Assembly (NCBI RefSeq): GCF_000620085.1
Contig: NZ_KK211067.1
Location: forward strand, 170,011-234,010
DNA from: Marinobacterium jannaschii DSM 6295
Lineage (GTDB): Bacteria; Pseudomonadota; Gammaproteobacteria; Pseudomonadales; Balneatricaceae
DNA length: 64,000 nucleotides
Direction: 5' to 3'
Below, in pieces: positions 42,330 through 51,441 of this stretch (positions are counted from its first letter, which is position 1; each line of letters starts with the position of its first letter). Position numbers and translations under genes: made by a program. Under the pieces are notes generated by a model. It was not told the origin of the DNA. It worked only from the letters and a program-made list of their open reading frames with translations, and did no database searches.

Positions 42330-43318
42330 TGAAAGCAATCGCCCCGGGAAAAGTCATCCTGAGTGGGGAACACTCAGTGGTGTACGGGGCGCCTGCCATC
42401 GCCCTGGCGGTCGCCAACCATATCTCAGCTGACTTCATCGCCGATCGCGAAGCGCGTATAGATATCCGCTTTGCCGGGGCCGAATCGGCTGCACTTTCTC
42501 TGTCCGATATGGCCCAGCTGCCCGCTCAGCTGGACCAGCGCTTCGAGTCCTTTCTTCAGGGTGAGTTAGATATCACCCGGGTTCTGCAATCTCCGTTTCA
42601 GCTTTTACACTATGTACTGGGTTTACAGTCTGTGGCTGTGGGCGGCTGCCTGACGACGCAGAGTACACTGCCGATGGGGGCCGGTATGGGCTCGTCGGCA
42701 GCGGCGATCGCCGCTACCTTGCTGATCGCCGAGCGACTTACCGGTACTGAACTGAGTGCCCGTCAGCGCTTCGAACGGGTACGTTTCTGTGAGCGTCTGC
42801 AGCATGGCCGGGGCAGCGCCATCGATGCGGCCGCCGTCACTTTAGGTGGTTTTGTCCGGGTCCGTGAGGGCAATGTCGAACAGCTGGATATTGGCCTGCA
42901 GGGCGAGTGGTACCGGGTAGATACCGGTTCGCCCCGGGTTTCAACCGGGGAGTGTGTGCAGGCGGTAAGGGAAGGCTTCGCCGGTAGTGCAATCTGGAAT
43001 GAATTTGCTGACGTCAGTGATGCGATGATTGCTGCAATGGATACTTCTGACCAGTTGCTGGCGCTGATTCGGGCCAATCACCGGCTGCTGCAGGCGATCG
43101 GCGTGGTACCGTTGCCTGTAGCCGACTTTATTGCTGAGATTGAAGTCGCCGGTGGTGCCGCCAAGGTCAGCGGCGCCGGGGCTCATCAGGGAGATCAGGG
43201 CGGCCTGGTGCTGGCTTGTCTGTCGCGTAACGAACTGGCAAAAATCTGTGCCCGACACGGTTATCGTTGGACACCCGTAGAAGAGGATGCATCCGGTGCC
43301 CGGATTATCAGTGACTGA
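42329..43318 (+). CDS. Mevalonate kinase (GHMP family)
   Basis: Phosphorylates mevalonate. 329 residues. N-terminal APGKVILSGEHSVVYGAPAIALAV is the mevalonate kinase form of GHMP motif 1; LPMGAGMGSSAAAIAA is the phosphate loop; catalytic Asp in GRGSAIDAAAVTLGG; KVSGAGAHQGDQGGLVLA is motif 3. Downstream GHMP genes presumably perform the following two steps. The next frame begins 32 bases before its stop. Confidence 0.88.
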   Translation: MKAIAPGKVILSGEHSVVYGAPAIALAVANHISADFIADREARIDIRFAGAESAALSLSDMAQLPAQLDQRFESFLQGELDITRVLQSPFQLLHYVLGLQSVAVGGCLTTQSTLPMGAGMGSSAAAIAATLLIAERLTGTELSARQRFERVRFCERLQHGRGSAIDAAAVTLGGFVRVREGNVEQLDIGLQGEWYRVDTGSPRVSTGECVQAVREGFAGSAIWNEFADVSDAMIAAMDTSDQLLALIRANHRLLQAIGVVPLPVADFIAEIEVAGGAAKVSGAGAHQGDQGGLVLACLSRNELAKICARHGYRWTPVEEDASGARIISD

Positions 43319-44261
43319 AGTCGCGCCTGACAGCGCCTTAGTGGTTACCGCCCCCGGCAGCATCATGCTGATGGGGGAGCATGCGGTATTATTTGGCCAC
43401 CGCGCTATTGCCTGTGCCGTGAATAAGTATATGCGGGTCGAACTGACTCCCCGCGGCGACCAGCGGGTTGAGATCGACTCGGCCCTGGCTCGCTACAGTG
43501 CCAGTCTGAGTGCGCTGACAGATGAGCCTCGCCTGAGCTTTGTACTGGCCACTATCCGGCGTTTTGTACCTCAGCTGGCACAGGGTTTTCGTCTGACTAT
43601 CCGCTCTGAATTCTCCCATACTGTCGGGCTGGGTTCCTCTGCTGCAGTGACAGCCGCAGTGGTGACAGCCCTGGCGACCTATGCCCGGGGCGAAACGCCG
43701 GAGCGGGCAGAGCTTTTCGACCTGGCGCTGTCGGTTGTGCATGAAGTCCAGGGCGGTCGGGGGTCCGGTACCGATCTGGTTGCCAGCATCTACGGCGGCT
43801 TTATCGCCTACACAGTCGAGCCACGTCAGATCGAGGCTCTCAGTGGGCTGCCGCCGATCAGCCTGTTTTATGCCGGTTATAAGACGCCGACGCCGATCGT
43901 ACTGCAGCGGGTTGAGCAGCTGAGCCGATCACAGCCTGAGATCTATAATGAGCTGTACAGGCTGATGCACAGCACAACAGTCGCGGCGGAAGCAGCTATT
44001 CGCGCAGCGGACTGGAATGAGCTGGGTAAGCTGATGAATATCTATCAGGGGCTGATGGATGCCCTGGGTGTTTCAGATGCAACCATCAGCGATATGATCC
44101 GGCGCCTGCGGGGATCCGAGCAGATTGCTGGTTGCAAGATTTCCGGCTCCGGACTGGGCGACTGTGTAGTAGCCCTGGGGCGCGACCGGAATCTGGATAT
44201 GCCGTATGAAGAGATACCGGTCGCGGTATCAGCCAAGGGGGTTGATGTTGAAACTATCTAA
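43287..44261 (+). CDS. Second mevalonate-kinase-like GHMP kinase, candidate phosphomevalonate kinase
   Basis: 324 residues. Motif 1 APGSIMLMGEHAVLFGHRAIA, motif 2 HTVGLGSSAAVTAAVV, catalytic region GGRGSGTDLVASIYGGFIAY, motif 3 KISGSGLGDCVVAL. By operon logic it should convert phosphomevalonate to diphosphomevalonate; GSGTD and the GLGSSAAVT wording resemble phosphomevalonate kinases, yet the overall length and motif 1 also fit mevalonate kinase. Start uncertain: ATG 43287, GTG 43296 (better spaced from AAGAGG) or GTG 43311. Overlaps both neighbours. Confidence 0.72.
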   Translation: MHPVPGLSVTEVAPDSALVVTAPGSIMLMGEHAVLFGHRAIACAVNKYMRVELTPRGDQRVEIDSALARYSASLSALTDEPRLSFVLATIRRFVPQLAQGFRLTIRSEFSHTVGLGSSAAVTAAVVTALATYARGETPERAELFDLALSVVHEVQGGRGSGTDLVASIYGGFIAYTVEPRQIEALSGLPPISLFYAGYKTPTPIVLQRVEQLSRSQPEIYNELYRLMHSTTVAAEAAIRAADWNELGKLMNIYQGLMDALGVSDATISDMIRRLRGSEQIAGCKISGSGLGDCVVALGRDRNLDMPYEEIPVAVSAKGVDVETI

Positions 44262-45249
44262 AATGGACGTGGTAGGTCCCTATCTGCCGCAAACGTTGCA
44301 ACCGGGTGAGCGGGGCGAGGCCTTTGCGCCAAGTAATATTGCGCTGTGCAAATACTGGGGAAAACGCGATACCGGCCTGAACCTGCCGATTAATGCCAGC
44401 CTGTCGGTATCTCTGGCCCATCTCGGTTCCAAAACCACGATTACGCCAGCAACAGGCGCTGAAGATCAGGTCTGCCTGAACGGAGACCTACTGGCCGCTG
44501 ATAGCAGGTTCGCCACCAAGGTGGTCGATTTTGTTGACCTGTTCCGTGGCGACCTGAACCAGCCGCTGCGTATTGAAACCCACAACAATATCCCGACCGC
44601 TGCCGGACTGGCCTCGTCGGCCTCCGGATTTGCTGCGCTGATGCTGGCGCTGGATGACTTTTACCAGCTTAAGCTGGAGCCGCCGGTATTGTCCGCTTTC
44701 GCCCGCATGGGCAGCGGGAGTGCCTCGCGTTCTGTATTTGAAGGCTTTGTCGAGTGGCAGATGGGCCATCGCGACGACGGTATGGACAGCCATGCTTTCC
44801 AGCTCAGCGCCCGCTGGCCGGGCCTGCGGATCGGACTGGTCAAAGTTGCTACCGGAGAGAAAAAAGTCGACTCCCGGGCGGGCATGCAGCGTACCGTTGA
44901 AAGTGCCCACCTTTATCAGAGCTGGCCATTGCAGGCCGCGGCCGATCTGGAAAAACTGCATCAGGCCATTCTGGCACAGGATTTTGCCCTGCTGGGTGAG
45001 ACCGCCGAACAGAATGCATTGTCGATGCATGCCACGATGATCGCTTCCTGGCCGCCGCTGCTTTACTGGCAGCCGGATTCAGTCGCTGCCATGCATAAGG
45101 TCTGGCAGTTACGGGCCGAAGGGCTGGCACTCTACTTTACGATGGATGCGGGACCAAATCTGAAGCTGCTGTTTGAAGCTGAGGATCAGGCTGCCATCGA
45201 GCAGCAGTTCCCGGATCTTGAAGTGGTTAATCCATTTCCTGCCGGCTGA
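44245..45249 (+). CDS. mvaD: Diphosphomevalonate decarboxylase
   Basis: ATP-dependent decarboxylation yielding isopentenyl diphosphate. About 334 residues from ATG 44245, chosen because AAGGGG lies just upstream; ATG 44206 and ATG 44263 are alternatives. Signatures: SNIALCKYWGKRDTGLNLP, PTAAGLASSASGFAALMLA, ARMGSGSASRSVFEGFVEW and TMDAGPNLKLL. Last gene of the mevalonate operon, closed by a hairpin terminator right after the stop. Confidence 0.95.
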   Translation: MLKLSKMDVVGPYLPQTLQPGERGEAFAPSNIALCKYWGKRDTGLNLPINASLSVSLAHLGSKTTITPATGAEDQVCLNGDLLAADSRFATKVVDFVDLFRGDLNQPLRIETHNNIPTAAGLASSASGFAALMLALDDFYQLKLEPPVLSAFARMGSGSASRSVFEGFVEWQMGHRDDGMDSHAFQLSARWPGLRIGLVKVATGEKKVDSRAGMQRTVESAHLYQSWPLQAAADLEKLHQAILAQDFALLGETAEQNALSMHATMIASWPPLLYWQPDSVAAMHKVWQLRAEGLALYFTMDAGPNLKLLFEAEDQAAIEQQFPDLEVVNPFPAG

Positions 45250-45254
45250 TCGAG

Positions 45255-45279
45255 AGCGCACCTGAAGGTGCGCTTTTTC
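45255..45279 (+). terminator. Intrinsic terminator of the mevalonate operon
   Basis: AGCGCACC (45255-45262), TGAA loop, GGTGCGCT (45267-45274), TTTT. It lies within the longest possible polB frame, which argues for the later polB start. Confidence 0.9.
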
Positions 45280-45288
45280 CTTCCTGAT

Positions 45289-47640
45289 ATGAACCACGCA
45301 CCCACTTCCCACTCCCGTCAGGGATTCCTATTGACCCGCCAGCAACAGGATGCCCCGCAGGGGATCGAACTGCTGTACTGGCTGCGGGCGGCAGATGAGG
45401 CCTTCAGCGTACGTATCCCGGCGCAGGAAGCGGTGTTCTTTATTCACGATCAGCAGCGGCAGCAGGCCGCTGCGGTACTGGCGGCCTTGCCTGATTGGCG
45501 GGCGCAGAAAGTCGCACTGCAGGATCTTCGCTCCGAGCCGGTAACGGCACTCTATTTTCGTTCTCTGAAAAGCTACCGGCGTGCCAGCGAGCTGCTGCAG
45601 CAGGCGGGCATTGCGATGATGGAGGAGGATATCCGCCACTGTGACCGTTACCTGATGGAGCGGTTTATTCAGGGCGGGGCCGAGGTGTTTCAGCAGGGGG
45701 ATCAGGTGCGATTGCGTGCGGCTGACCTGTCACCACAGTTCCGTATCCTGTCGCTGGATATTGAGACCACCATGCGTGCCGACAAACTGTTATCGATCGC
45801 CCTCTATGCCGATGACTTTGAGCTGGTGCTGATGCGGGGCCAGGGCAGCGATCGCGAGGGGCTGAAATTTCATCCTGACGAGGCGGGATTATTGCGTGGC
45901 CTGATGGCTGCGGTGAAAGCCTACGATCCGGATATCTTTATCGGCTGGAACGTGGTGGGATTTGACTTCCGGGTGCTGGAGCAGCGGGCACAGGCACTGG
46001 GGATTCCCCTGCGGCTGGGGCGGGACAGTCAGGCGATCCAGGTGATTCAGTCCAGTCAGGGTAAAGCCTTTGTACGCATGGGCGGACGTCTGGTACTGGA
46101 CGGCATCGACACCCTGAGGGGGGCGACCTGGCAGTTTGAGAGTTTTTCACTGGAATATGTCTCACGGCAGATGCTGGATCGCGGCAAGCTGATCGATCAT
46201 GTCGGGCAGCGCGGTGATGAGATCCAGCGCCTGTTCCGCGAGGATAAGGAAGCCCTGGCGCGCTATAACCTGGAAGATTGTCGCCTGGTATGGCAGATCT
46301 TCGAGAAAGCCCAGCTGCTGCACTACCTGATCGAGCGGACCCGGCTGACCGGACTGGCACTGGATAAGGTTGGCGGCTCGGCAGCGGCCTTTGATAACCA
46401 GTATCTGCCGTTACTGCACCGGCGTGGCTATGTCGCGCCGGAATATGCCACCGGCCAGTCCGGGCTGGGCGCCCCCGGCGGCTATGTGATGGACTCTCTG
46501 CCGGGATTGTACCGTCAGGTGCTGGTACTGGATTTCAAGAGTCTGTATCCGAGTATTATCCGTACCTTCCGGGTTGATCCGCTGGGGATGGTCGAGGGGC
46601 TGAAGGAGGGGGCTGATGAAAGTGATCTGGTGCCGGGCTTTAATCAGGCGATCTTCTCCGCCAGCCAGTCAATTCTGCCGGGACTGATCGAGCGTCTGTG
46701 GCAGGCGCGTGACCGGGCCAAGCGGGAACGCAATGCCCCGCTGTCGCAGGCGATCAAGATTATCATGAACTCCTTTTATGGCGTGCTGGGTTCTAACCTC
46801 TGTCGCTTCTATGATCAGCGTCTGTCCAGCTCGATTACCCTGCGGGGGCACCAGATACTGATGCAGACCCGGGAAGAGATTGAGCGCCGGTTTGGTCATC
46901 AGGTGATCTATGGCGACACCGATTCGGTATTTGTCTGGCTGGGCGATGACTATCCTGAAGATCAGGCAGATGCCCGGGGCCAGGAACTGGCAACCTACCT
47001 CAATGGCTGGTGGCAGCAGCTTTTACAGCAGAAGTTCGGGCTACCCTGTCATCTGGAGCTGGAGTACGAAACCCATTACAGCCGCTTTCTGATGCCTCGG
47101 ATGCGCCACTCCGAGAAGGGTACCAAGAAACGCTATGCCGGACTGCAGCAGCGGGCGGATGGTTCACAGCGCATGGTGTTTAAGGGCCTGGAAAATGTTC
47201 GCACTGACTGGACTCCGCTGGCACGGCAGTTTCAGGAGCAGCTGTATGAGCGCATCTTTCGCGAGCAGCCCTGGCAGGCGTTGCTGACCGATACGGTGCA
47301 TCAGGTGCTGGCCGGAGAGCGCGACAGCGATCTGGTCTACCGCCGCCGCATCCGTCAGCCATTATCTGAATATAGGCGTAACCGGCCGCCCCATGTGCAG
47401 GCCGCAGAGAAAGCTGAGCGTCAGTGGCTGGCGCAGGGTTTGCCAAGTCCGTATCATCCCGGTAAGCACGTACATTATGTAATGACCGTCAACGGGCCTG
47501 AGCCGGAAGAGTTTTTGCATTCGTCGATCGACTATCAGCACTATATCGATAAGCAGCTGAAGCCGGTGGCCGATGCCATACTGCCATTTCTGGGCTATGA
47601 CTGTGAAAGCCTGATTGCACCGCAACAGAATCTTTTTTAA
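45289..47640 (+). CDS. polB: DNA polymerase II (family B)
   Basis: Damage-inducible replicative-type polymerase with proofreading, 783 residues, the same length as E. coli Pol II. N-terminal domain begins GFLLTRQQQDAPQGIEL; exonuclease I motif LSLDIETTM, exo II in IFIGWNVVGFDFR, exo III in ARYNLEDCRL; polymerase A motif DFKSLYPSIIR, B motif IIMNSFYGVLGS, C motif IYGDTDSVF. ATG 45289 is chosen over a GTG at 45268 because the latter sits inside the terminator hairpin. No LexA box was found by eye. Confidence 0.96.
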   Translation: MNHAPTSHSRQGFLLTRQQQDAPQGIELLYWLRAADEAFSVRIPAQEAVFFIHDQQRQQAAAVLAALPDWRAQKVALQDLRSEPVTALYFRSLKSYRRASELLQQAGIAMMEEDIRHCDRYLMERFIQGGAEVFQQGDQVRLRAADLSPQFRILSLDIETTMRADKLLSIALYADDFELVLMRGQGSDREGLKFHPDEAGLLRGLMAAVKAYDPDIFIGWNVVGFDFRVLEQRAQALGIPLRLGRDSQAIQVIQSSQGKAFVRMGGRLVLDGIDTLRGATWQFESFSLEYVSRQMLDRGKLIDHVGQRGDEIQRLFREDKEALARYNLEDCRLVWQIFEKAQLLHYLIERTRLTGLALDKVGGSAAAFDNQYLPLLHRRGYVAPEYATGQSGLGAPGGYVMDSLPGLYRQVLVLDFKSLYPSIIRTFRVDPLGMVEGLKEGADESDLVPGFNQAIFSASQSILPGLIERLWQARDRAKRERNAPLSQAIKIIMNSFYGVLGSNLCRFYDQRLSSSITLRGHQILMQTREEIERRFGHQVIYGDTDSVFVWLGDDYPEDQADARGQELATYLNGWWQQLLQQKFGLPCHLELEYETHYSRFLMPRMRHSEKGTKKRYAGLQQRADGSQRMVFKGLENVRTDWTPLARQFQEQLYERIFREQPWQALLTDTVHQVLAGERDSDLVYRRRIRQPLSEYRRNRPPHVQAAEKAERQWLAQGLPSPYHPGKHVHYVMTVNGPEPEEFLHSSIDYQHYIDKQLKPVADAILPFLGYDCESLIAPQQNLF

Positions 47641-47737
47641 TGCTGGCCGTGGATCGGTCGATAACATCTTGAATAGTCTGAAGACTCACAGCTTGAGTGG
47701 TCAGGGACTACCGTTCGGACAGAGAGGAGACTATAGG

Positions 47738-49204
47738 GTGACAACCATCGAAGCATCGGCTGACACCTTGGAAATGCTGGCACCGGAACGCTCTGCAGTG
47801 ACCGATTTTAAAGCGCTGCTGGAGGCGATGGGTGATGCCGTAATGGTGCTGGAAGCCGATGGCGTCATCAGCTATCTGACCCCGGCCTGCCGCACACTGC
47901 TGTTCTCGATCTCTGCCGACCTGACCCTGGCCTTGGGCAATCGTCTGATTGACCTGATCGACAGCCCGGTACTGCGTCAGTGGCTGCAGGACGATCAGCG
48001 CCTCAATCCGCTTTATCTGGCGCTCTATGACAGTGTTTACGAACTGACGCTGGCCAGGCTGAACCACAAAACCGTACTGAAGTGGCGCTCGATTCCTCAG
48101 GCCGATGCGGCGGATAACCAGCTGGCATTGTTGCTGGCTGATCTGGAGCAACGCTGGCAGGGGGGCGATATGAGTGCCCGGCTGGATCACCAGAGATTGC
48201 CGCAGCAGCAGGATCTGGTCGAAGCGTTTAACGAAGCGCTGGATCAGATAGCCCTGCCGCTGACGCAGTTGCAGCTGTTACTTCAGCGTCTGTTGGGGCG
48301 GGTTCCCAAAGAGGCCGGTCTTTCGGTGGCTGAAATGGAAGTGGCCGTTGAGACACTGGAGGCCCGTTCGGAACAGAATCATCAGCAGTTGCTTGAGTTG
48401 CTGGGGGCGCTGGATCGTGCCGCAGAATACCTCAGTCAGCGGAAGCTGCATCTCAAATTCAATGACCAGCAGCAGAAAGTGACCGCCGCACTGGCCGGGG
48501 AGCACCTTGCCCGGCTGGCGAAACAGGCCGCGTCTCACGGCGTGACCCTGCGTCAGATGCAGCGCAAACTGAAGCTGGCGATCGATCAGCTGCCTCACTC
48601 ATTACAGCTGGCGCAACCGCAGGCCGAGCCGGCAGCCGTGGCCGAAGCGGTGCCGCAGCAAACCACCCAGGCAGGGCCGGATGTGGATCTCGCCCGCCTT
48701 AAAGTGGTAGCCGCGATGCTACAACGCGCTGCCGGCTCGATTCGTGAACATGCTGCGGATATCGCGATCGAAGCGGCCAATATAGGCCCGTCTGCCGACG
48801 GTGTATCTGAAGTAAGCCGCAAGCTGCATACGGTTGCTAAGCGCTGTGTTTATGCCGTAGAGATGATGTCTGATGCGGTTAAGCCAGCAGAGCGGGTACC
48901 GGATGAGCCCGGGCTACCCGCTGGCCCTGTTGTGGAGCCTGAACCCGAGACGGCAGAGGTGGCGCTGGTTGAAACTGAACTGCCTCAACTGGACGAGGTG
49001 CGGGTGTCGTTACAGGTATTCAATGAACAGCTGCAGAGTCTGATTGATGAAATGACTGCCCAGCGCGGCGGCATGGAGCTGGCCGCGTCAGCGGCATCGA
49101 CACTCTGTCAGCCCGGAGGGGCCGATGAGCAGTCTGCGGCAATGCTGCGCCAGCTCAGTACGCAGCTCGAACAGGCCCGCAGTGCGCTCAATCCGCCTGG
49201 CTGA
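47738..49204 (+). CDS. Chemoreceptor-like soluble protein with PAS and degenerate signalling helices
   Basis: 488 residues from GTG 47738, behind GAGGAG; a longer frame from 47615 overlaps polB and lacks a ribosome site. PAS-like domain about 25-120 (LLEAMGDAVMVLEADGVISYLTPAC), a HAMP-like stretch about 135-180, then long coiled coils. AADIAIEAANIGPSADGVSEVSRKLHTVAKRC resembles one arm of the methyl-accepting chemotaxis helix hairpin, but the conserved tip motif is absent and there are no membrane segments. Function unknown; possibly a cytoplasmic scaffold. Confidence 0.65.
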   Translation: MTTIEASADTLEMLAPERSAVTDFKALLEAMGDAVMVLEADGVISYLTPACRTLLFSISADLTLALGNRLIDLIDSPVLRQWLQDDQRLNPLYLALYDSVYELTLARLNHKTVLKWRSIPQADAADNQLALLLADLEQRWQGGDMSARLDHQRLPQQQDLVEAFNEALDQIALPLTQLQLLLQRLLGRVPKEAGLSVAEMEVAVETLEARSEQNHQQLLELLGALDRAAEYLSQRKLHLKFNDQQQKVTAALAGEHLARLAKQAASHGVTLRQMQRKLKLAIDQLPHSLQLAQPQAEPAAVAEAVPQQTTQAGPDVDLARLKVVAAMLQRAAGSIREHAADIAIEAANIGPSADGVSEVSRKLHTVAKRCVYAVEMMSDAVKPAERVPDEPGLPAGPVVEPEPETAEVALVETELPQLDEVRVSLQVFNEQLQSLIDEMTAQRGGMELAASAASTLCQPGGADEQSAAMLRQLSTQLEQARSALNPPG

Positions 49205-49213
49205 GCGCTGCCT

Positions 49214-49681
49214 TCATGCCTGGGTTGTATGCAGATCCGGCGGTGCAAACATCGTGCCCAGCGTAAAGGCCTCCTGACCCGGGCCGCTTCGGCAAAGCTG
49301 ATCGTAGCGGGCGATGGCATCCTCCAGTGTCGGATGTTCGTCTACCTTTACCCACCACATCATCAATGGCGGTGTTTCCATCGGCCGAAACCATTCTTTG
49401 CGTCGCTTGATAAACTGAGCATGTTCCGAGCGATAGACAAATTCCCTGAAGGCACTGAAATCCTGCCACACGCTGAGGTTAAAGATAGTATCGGGGTAGC
49501 CCGGTACTTCGATTGCCGTGGCGTTATCGCTTTCATCCTTTAGCCGCCAGATAAAGCCTGGGCTGTTTTCGGCCAGGGCATTGATGCGTTCCAGGGCGTC
49601 GACAAAAGCGCTGATACGGGGATCGTCGAGGGGATAAAGCGGGGTTCCCAGATTGAGCTGGGCCAGATGATATTGGCTCAT
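49214..49681 (-). CDS. DUF3291 family protein
   Basis: 155 residues. MSQYHLAQLNLGTPLYPLDD, PGFIWRL, NLSVWQDFSAFREFVYRSEHAQFIKRRKEWF and PLMMWWVKVDEHPTLEDAIARYD are typical of DUF3291, which has a dimeric ferredoxin-like (antibiotic-monooxygenase-like) fold by family knowledge. The enzymatic role is not established. It lies 97 bp downstream of an AraC regulator on the same strand and may be under its control. Confidence 0.82.
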   Translation of the reverse strand: MSQYHLAQLNLGTPLYPLDDPRISAFVDALERINALAENSPGFIWRLKDESDNATAIEVPGYPDTIFNLSVWQDFSAFREFVYRSEHAQFIKRRKEWFRPMETPPLMMWWVKVDEHPTLEDAIARYDQLCRSGPGQEAFTLGTMFAPPDLHTTQA

Positions 49682-49777
49682 GCGTAACTCCTTGCTGCAG
49701 AGAGGCTGACTTAGACGGATAGAAGTCTAAAGCGAGTGCCGGCCTGGCGGATTGGACGATCTTGCGCAATTTGTGGA

Positions 49778-50596
49778 TTAACAGGCGTAGGGGAGTGGCC
49801 GGTTCTGCTGGTACTGGCCCGGCGTGGTATCCATCATGCGTCGGAACCAGCGATACAGGTGACTCTGGTCGGCATAACCGGTCGTAGCAGCTACCTCGGC
49901 GATAGGAACCTGCCGGCGCAGCAGGCGACAGGCTTCATGAATCCGGCACTGGTGCTGAAAGCGTGCAGGCGAAAGTCCGTACTGGCGGCGAAAGCTGCGT
50001 TGCAGATGGTACGGGCTGAGTCCGCTGATCTGACCCAGTGTTTCCAGTGATACCGGTTGATGCAGGTTGGCGCGGATATATTCTGCGCTCCGGTTTAAGG
50101 CGATGCGGCAATCCGGCCGTTGCGGAGCTGATGTGCTGCGATCGTCAGAGGCCAGCGCGTCAAGCAGCTCAAGCAAGGCAACCTCCTGGTCCAGTCCCTC
50201 CTGCTGCATCAGGGCAAAGCAGGTGTCGGTGTAATGCCTGACCAGCTCCCGCCGGTTTTGGGTGGACGCATCAAAGCTCAGGCGGCCATTTTTTTCGCCG
50301 CCTTCACTGAGCATGGCGGGATACCAGTCGGCCGCGACATAAAGCATCAGGTACTGCCAGCCATCGGCGTTATCAGGGCGGCAGGCATGGATCTCCTGTG
50401 GGTTTATCAGGCAGAGATCATCTGGCGAGGTAGCCTGCTGCAGGCCCCGGTAGTTGAATGTGGCCGTGCCACTGAGCAGGCGACCGATCGACAGGGTTTC
50501 ATGGCTGTGGGGTTCAAAGCAGCTGCTGTTGTCGCTGGAGTGGCGGATCTCCAGATCGGGCAAGGTGGGGGAACGATAAAACTGATGGCTGGCCAT
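49778..50596 (-). CDS. AraC-family transcriptional regulator
   Basis: 272 residues. Cupin-type sensing domain about 10-130 (CFEPHSHETLSIGRLLSGTATFNYRG, DLCLINPQEIHACRPDN) and two helix-turn-helix motifs about 170-265 (VSLETLGQISGLSPYHLQRSFRRQYGLSPARF, IAEVAATTGYADQSHLYRWFRR). The architecture matches AraC regulators that control small-molecule or exporter genes. Its likely local target is the DUF3291 gene downstream. Ligand unknown. Confidence 0.88.
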   Translation of the reverse strand: MASHQFYRSPTLPDLEIRHSSDNSSCFEPHSHETLSIGRLLSGTATFNYRGLQQATSPDDLCLINPQEIHACRPDNADGWQYLMLYVAADWYPAMLSEGGEKNGRLSFDASTQNRRELVRHYTDTCFALMQQEGLDQEVALLELLDALASDDRSTSAPQRPDCRIALNRSAEYIRANLHQPVSLETLGQISGLSPYHLQRSFRRQYGLSPARFQHQCRIHEACRLLRRQVPIAEVAATTGYADQSHLYRWFRRMMDTTPGQYQQNRPLPYAC

Positions 50597-50653
50597 AAAA
50601 CGTTCCTTGCAATTACAGGAAGTGAATGGCTCAGTCTAACCAGTCGCCGACGA

Positions 50654-50680
50654 TAAAAAAAGCCGCCCGGATGGGCGGCC
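50654..50680 (-). terminator. Intrinsic terminator of the lutABC operon
   Basis: Stem GCCGCCC (50662-50668) / GGGCGGC (50673-50679); on the minus strand it is followed by a run of T (A-run at 50655-50661 on +). Confidence 0.85.
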
Positions 50681-50775
50681 TAAGGGTGAGGTACTTGTGT
50701 TGCAAGTACCCTGGGAATAAACCTGTAGTGCGGTTGCAGGGCTGCGAAAACCTGTATCAGTCGCCAGAGCTATGG

Positions 50776-51441
50776 TCAGTCGTTTATCAGCAGGATAACC
50801 AGCGTGCGAGGGCCATGCGCGCCCATCTGCAGGCGCTGCTCGATATCGGCACTGCGGGACGGGCCGGTGATCATGTTGACGGTGCGAGGCATTTTTTCGC
50901 CATGTACCGCCCGTAGTTTCTTCCAGGCATCCTCGTAAGGTCCGACAATGGTTGAGCGCTGCAGTACCACCATATGAATATCCGGCAGGAAGTTCAGGGT
51001 AGTCGGACTCTCGCTACGGGAGTGCAGCATCAGGGTGCCGGTCTCTGCGATGCCGGCAAAGCTGGTGGTCAGGCTGGCCATATCGCCGGCCTGAGCGACG
51101 CGCTGTACCCGCTGGATCTCACCCAGGGGGCTCCAGTCCAGCTGGTTAAGTGCCTCGTCGCTGGCACTGACCAGTTCATTTAACTGGTTTTCAGTGAGCC
51201 ATCTGGCGCAGGCCGCCGGGACCTGCTCAATCTGATCCAGCTCGATGATTTCGGCAGCGGCTTCCAGCGCCATCGACTTGAACAGCTCAACCTGTTCCGC
51301 GTGGGGCAGCTGGGCGCGTTTCGGGATCAGGTTATCGGCTTTGGCCTGCAGGCGTGACAATACGCGCTGGCGTTCGCCATCAGTTGGCTCGGAGCGGCCC
51401 AGGCCGCGACGGATATTACCCAGAATCTCGGCCTTGCTCAT
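50776..51441 (-). CDS. lutC: Lactate utilization protein LutC (LUD domain)
   Basis: About 221 residues from ATG 51441, which overlaps the lutB stop as ATGA. LUD-domain core: TSFAGIAETGTLMLHSRSESPTTLNFLPDIHMVVLQRSTIV and MITGPSRSADIEQRLQMGAHGPRTL. LutC is the third subunit of the LutABC complex that oxidises L-lactate to pyruvate. It lacks iron-sulfur cysteine motifs, as expected. Last gene of the operon. Confidence 0.93.
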   Translation of the reverse strand: MSKAEILGNIRRGLGRSEPTDGERQRVLSRLQAKADNLIPKRAQLPHAEQVELFKSMALEAAAEIIELDQIEQVPAACARWLTENQLNELVSASDEALNQLDWSPLGEIQRVQRVAQAGDMASLTTSFAGIAETGTLMLHSRSESPTTLNFLPDIHMVVLQRSTIVGPYEDAWKKLRAVHGEKMPRTVNMITGPSRSADIEQRLQMGAHGPRTLVILLIND

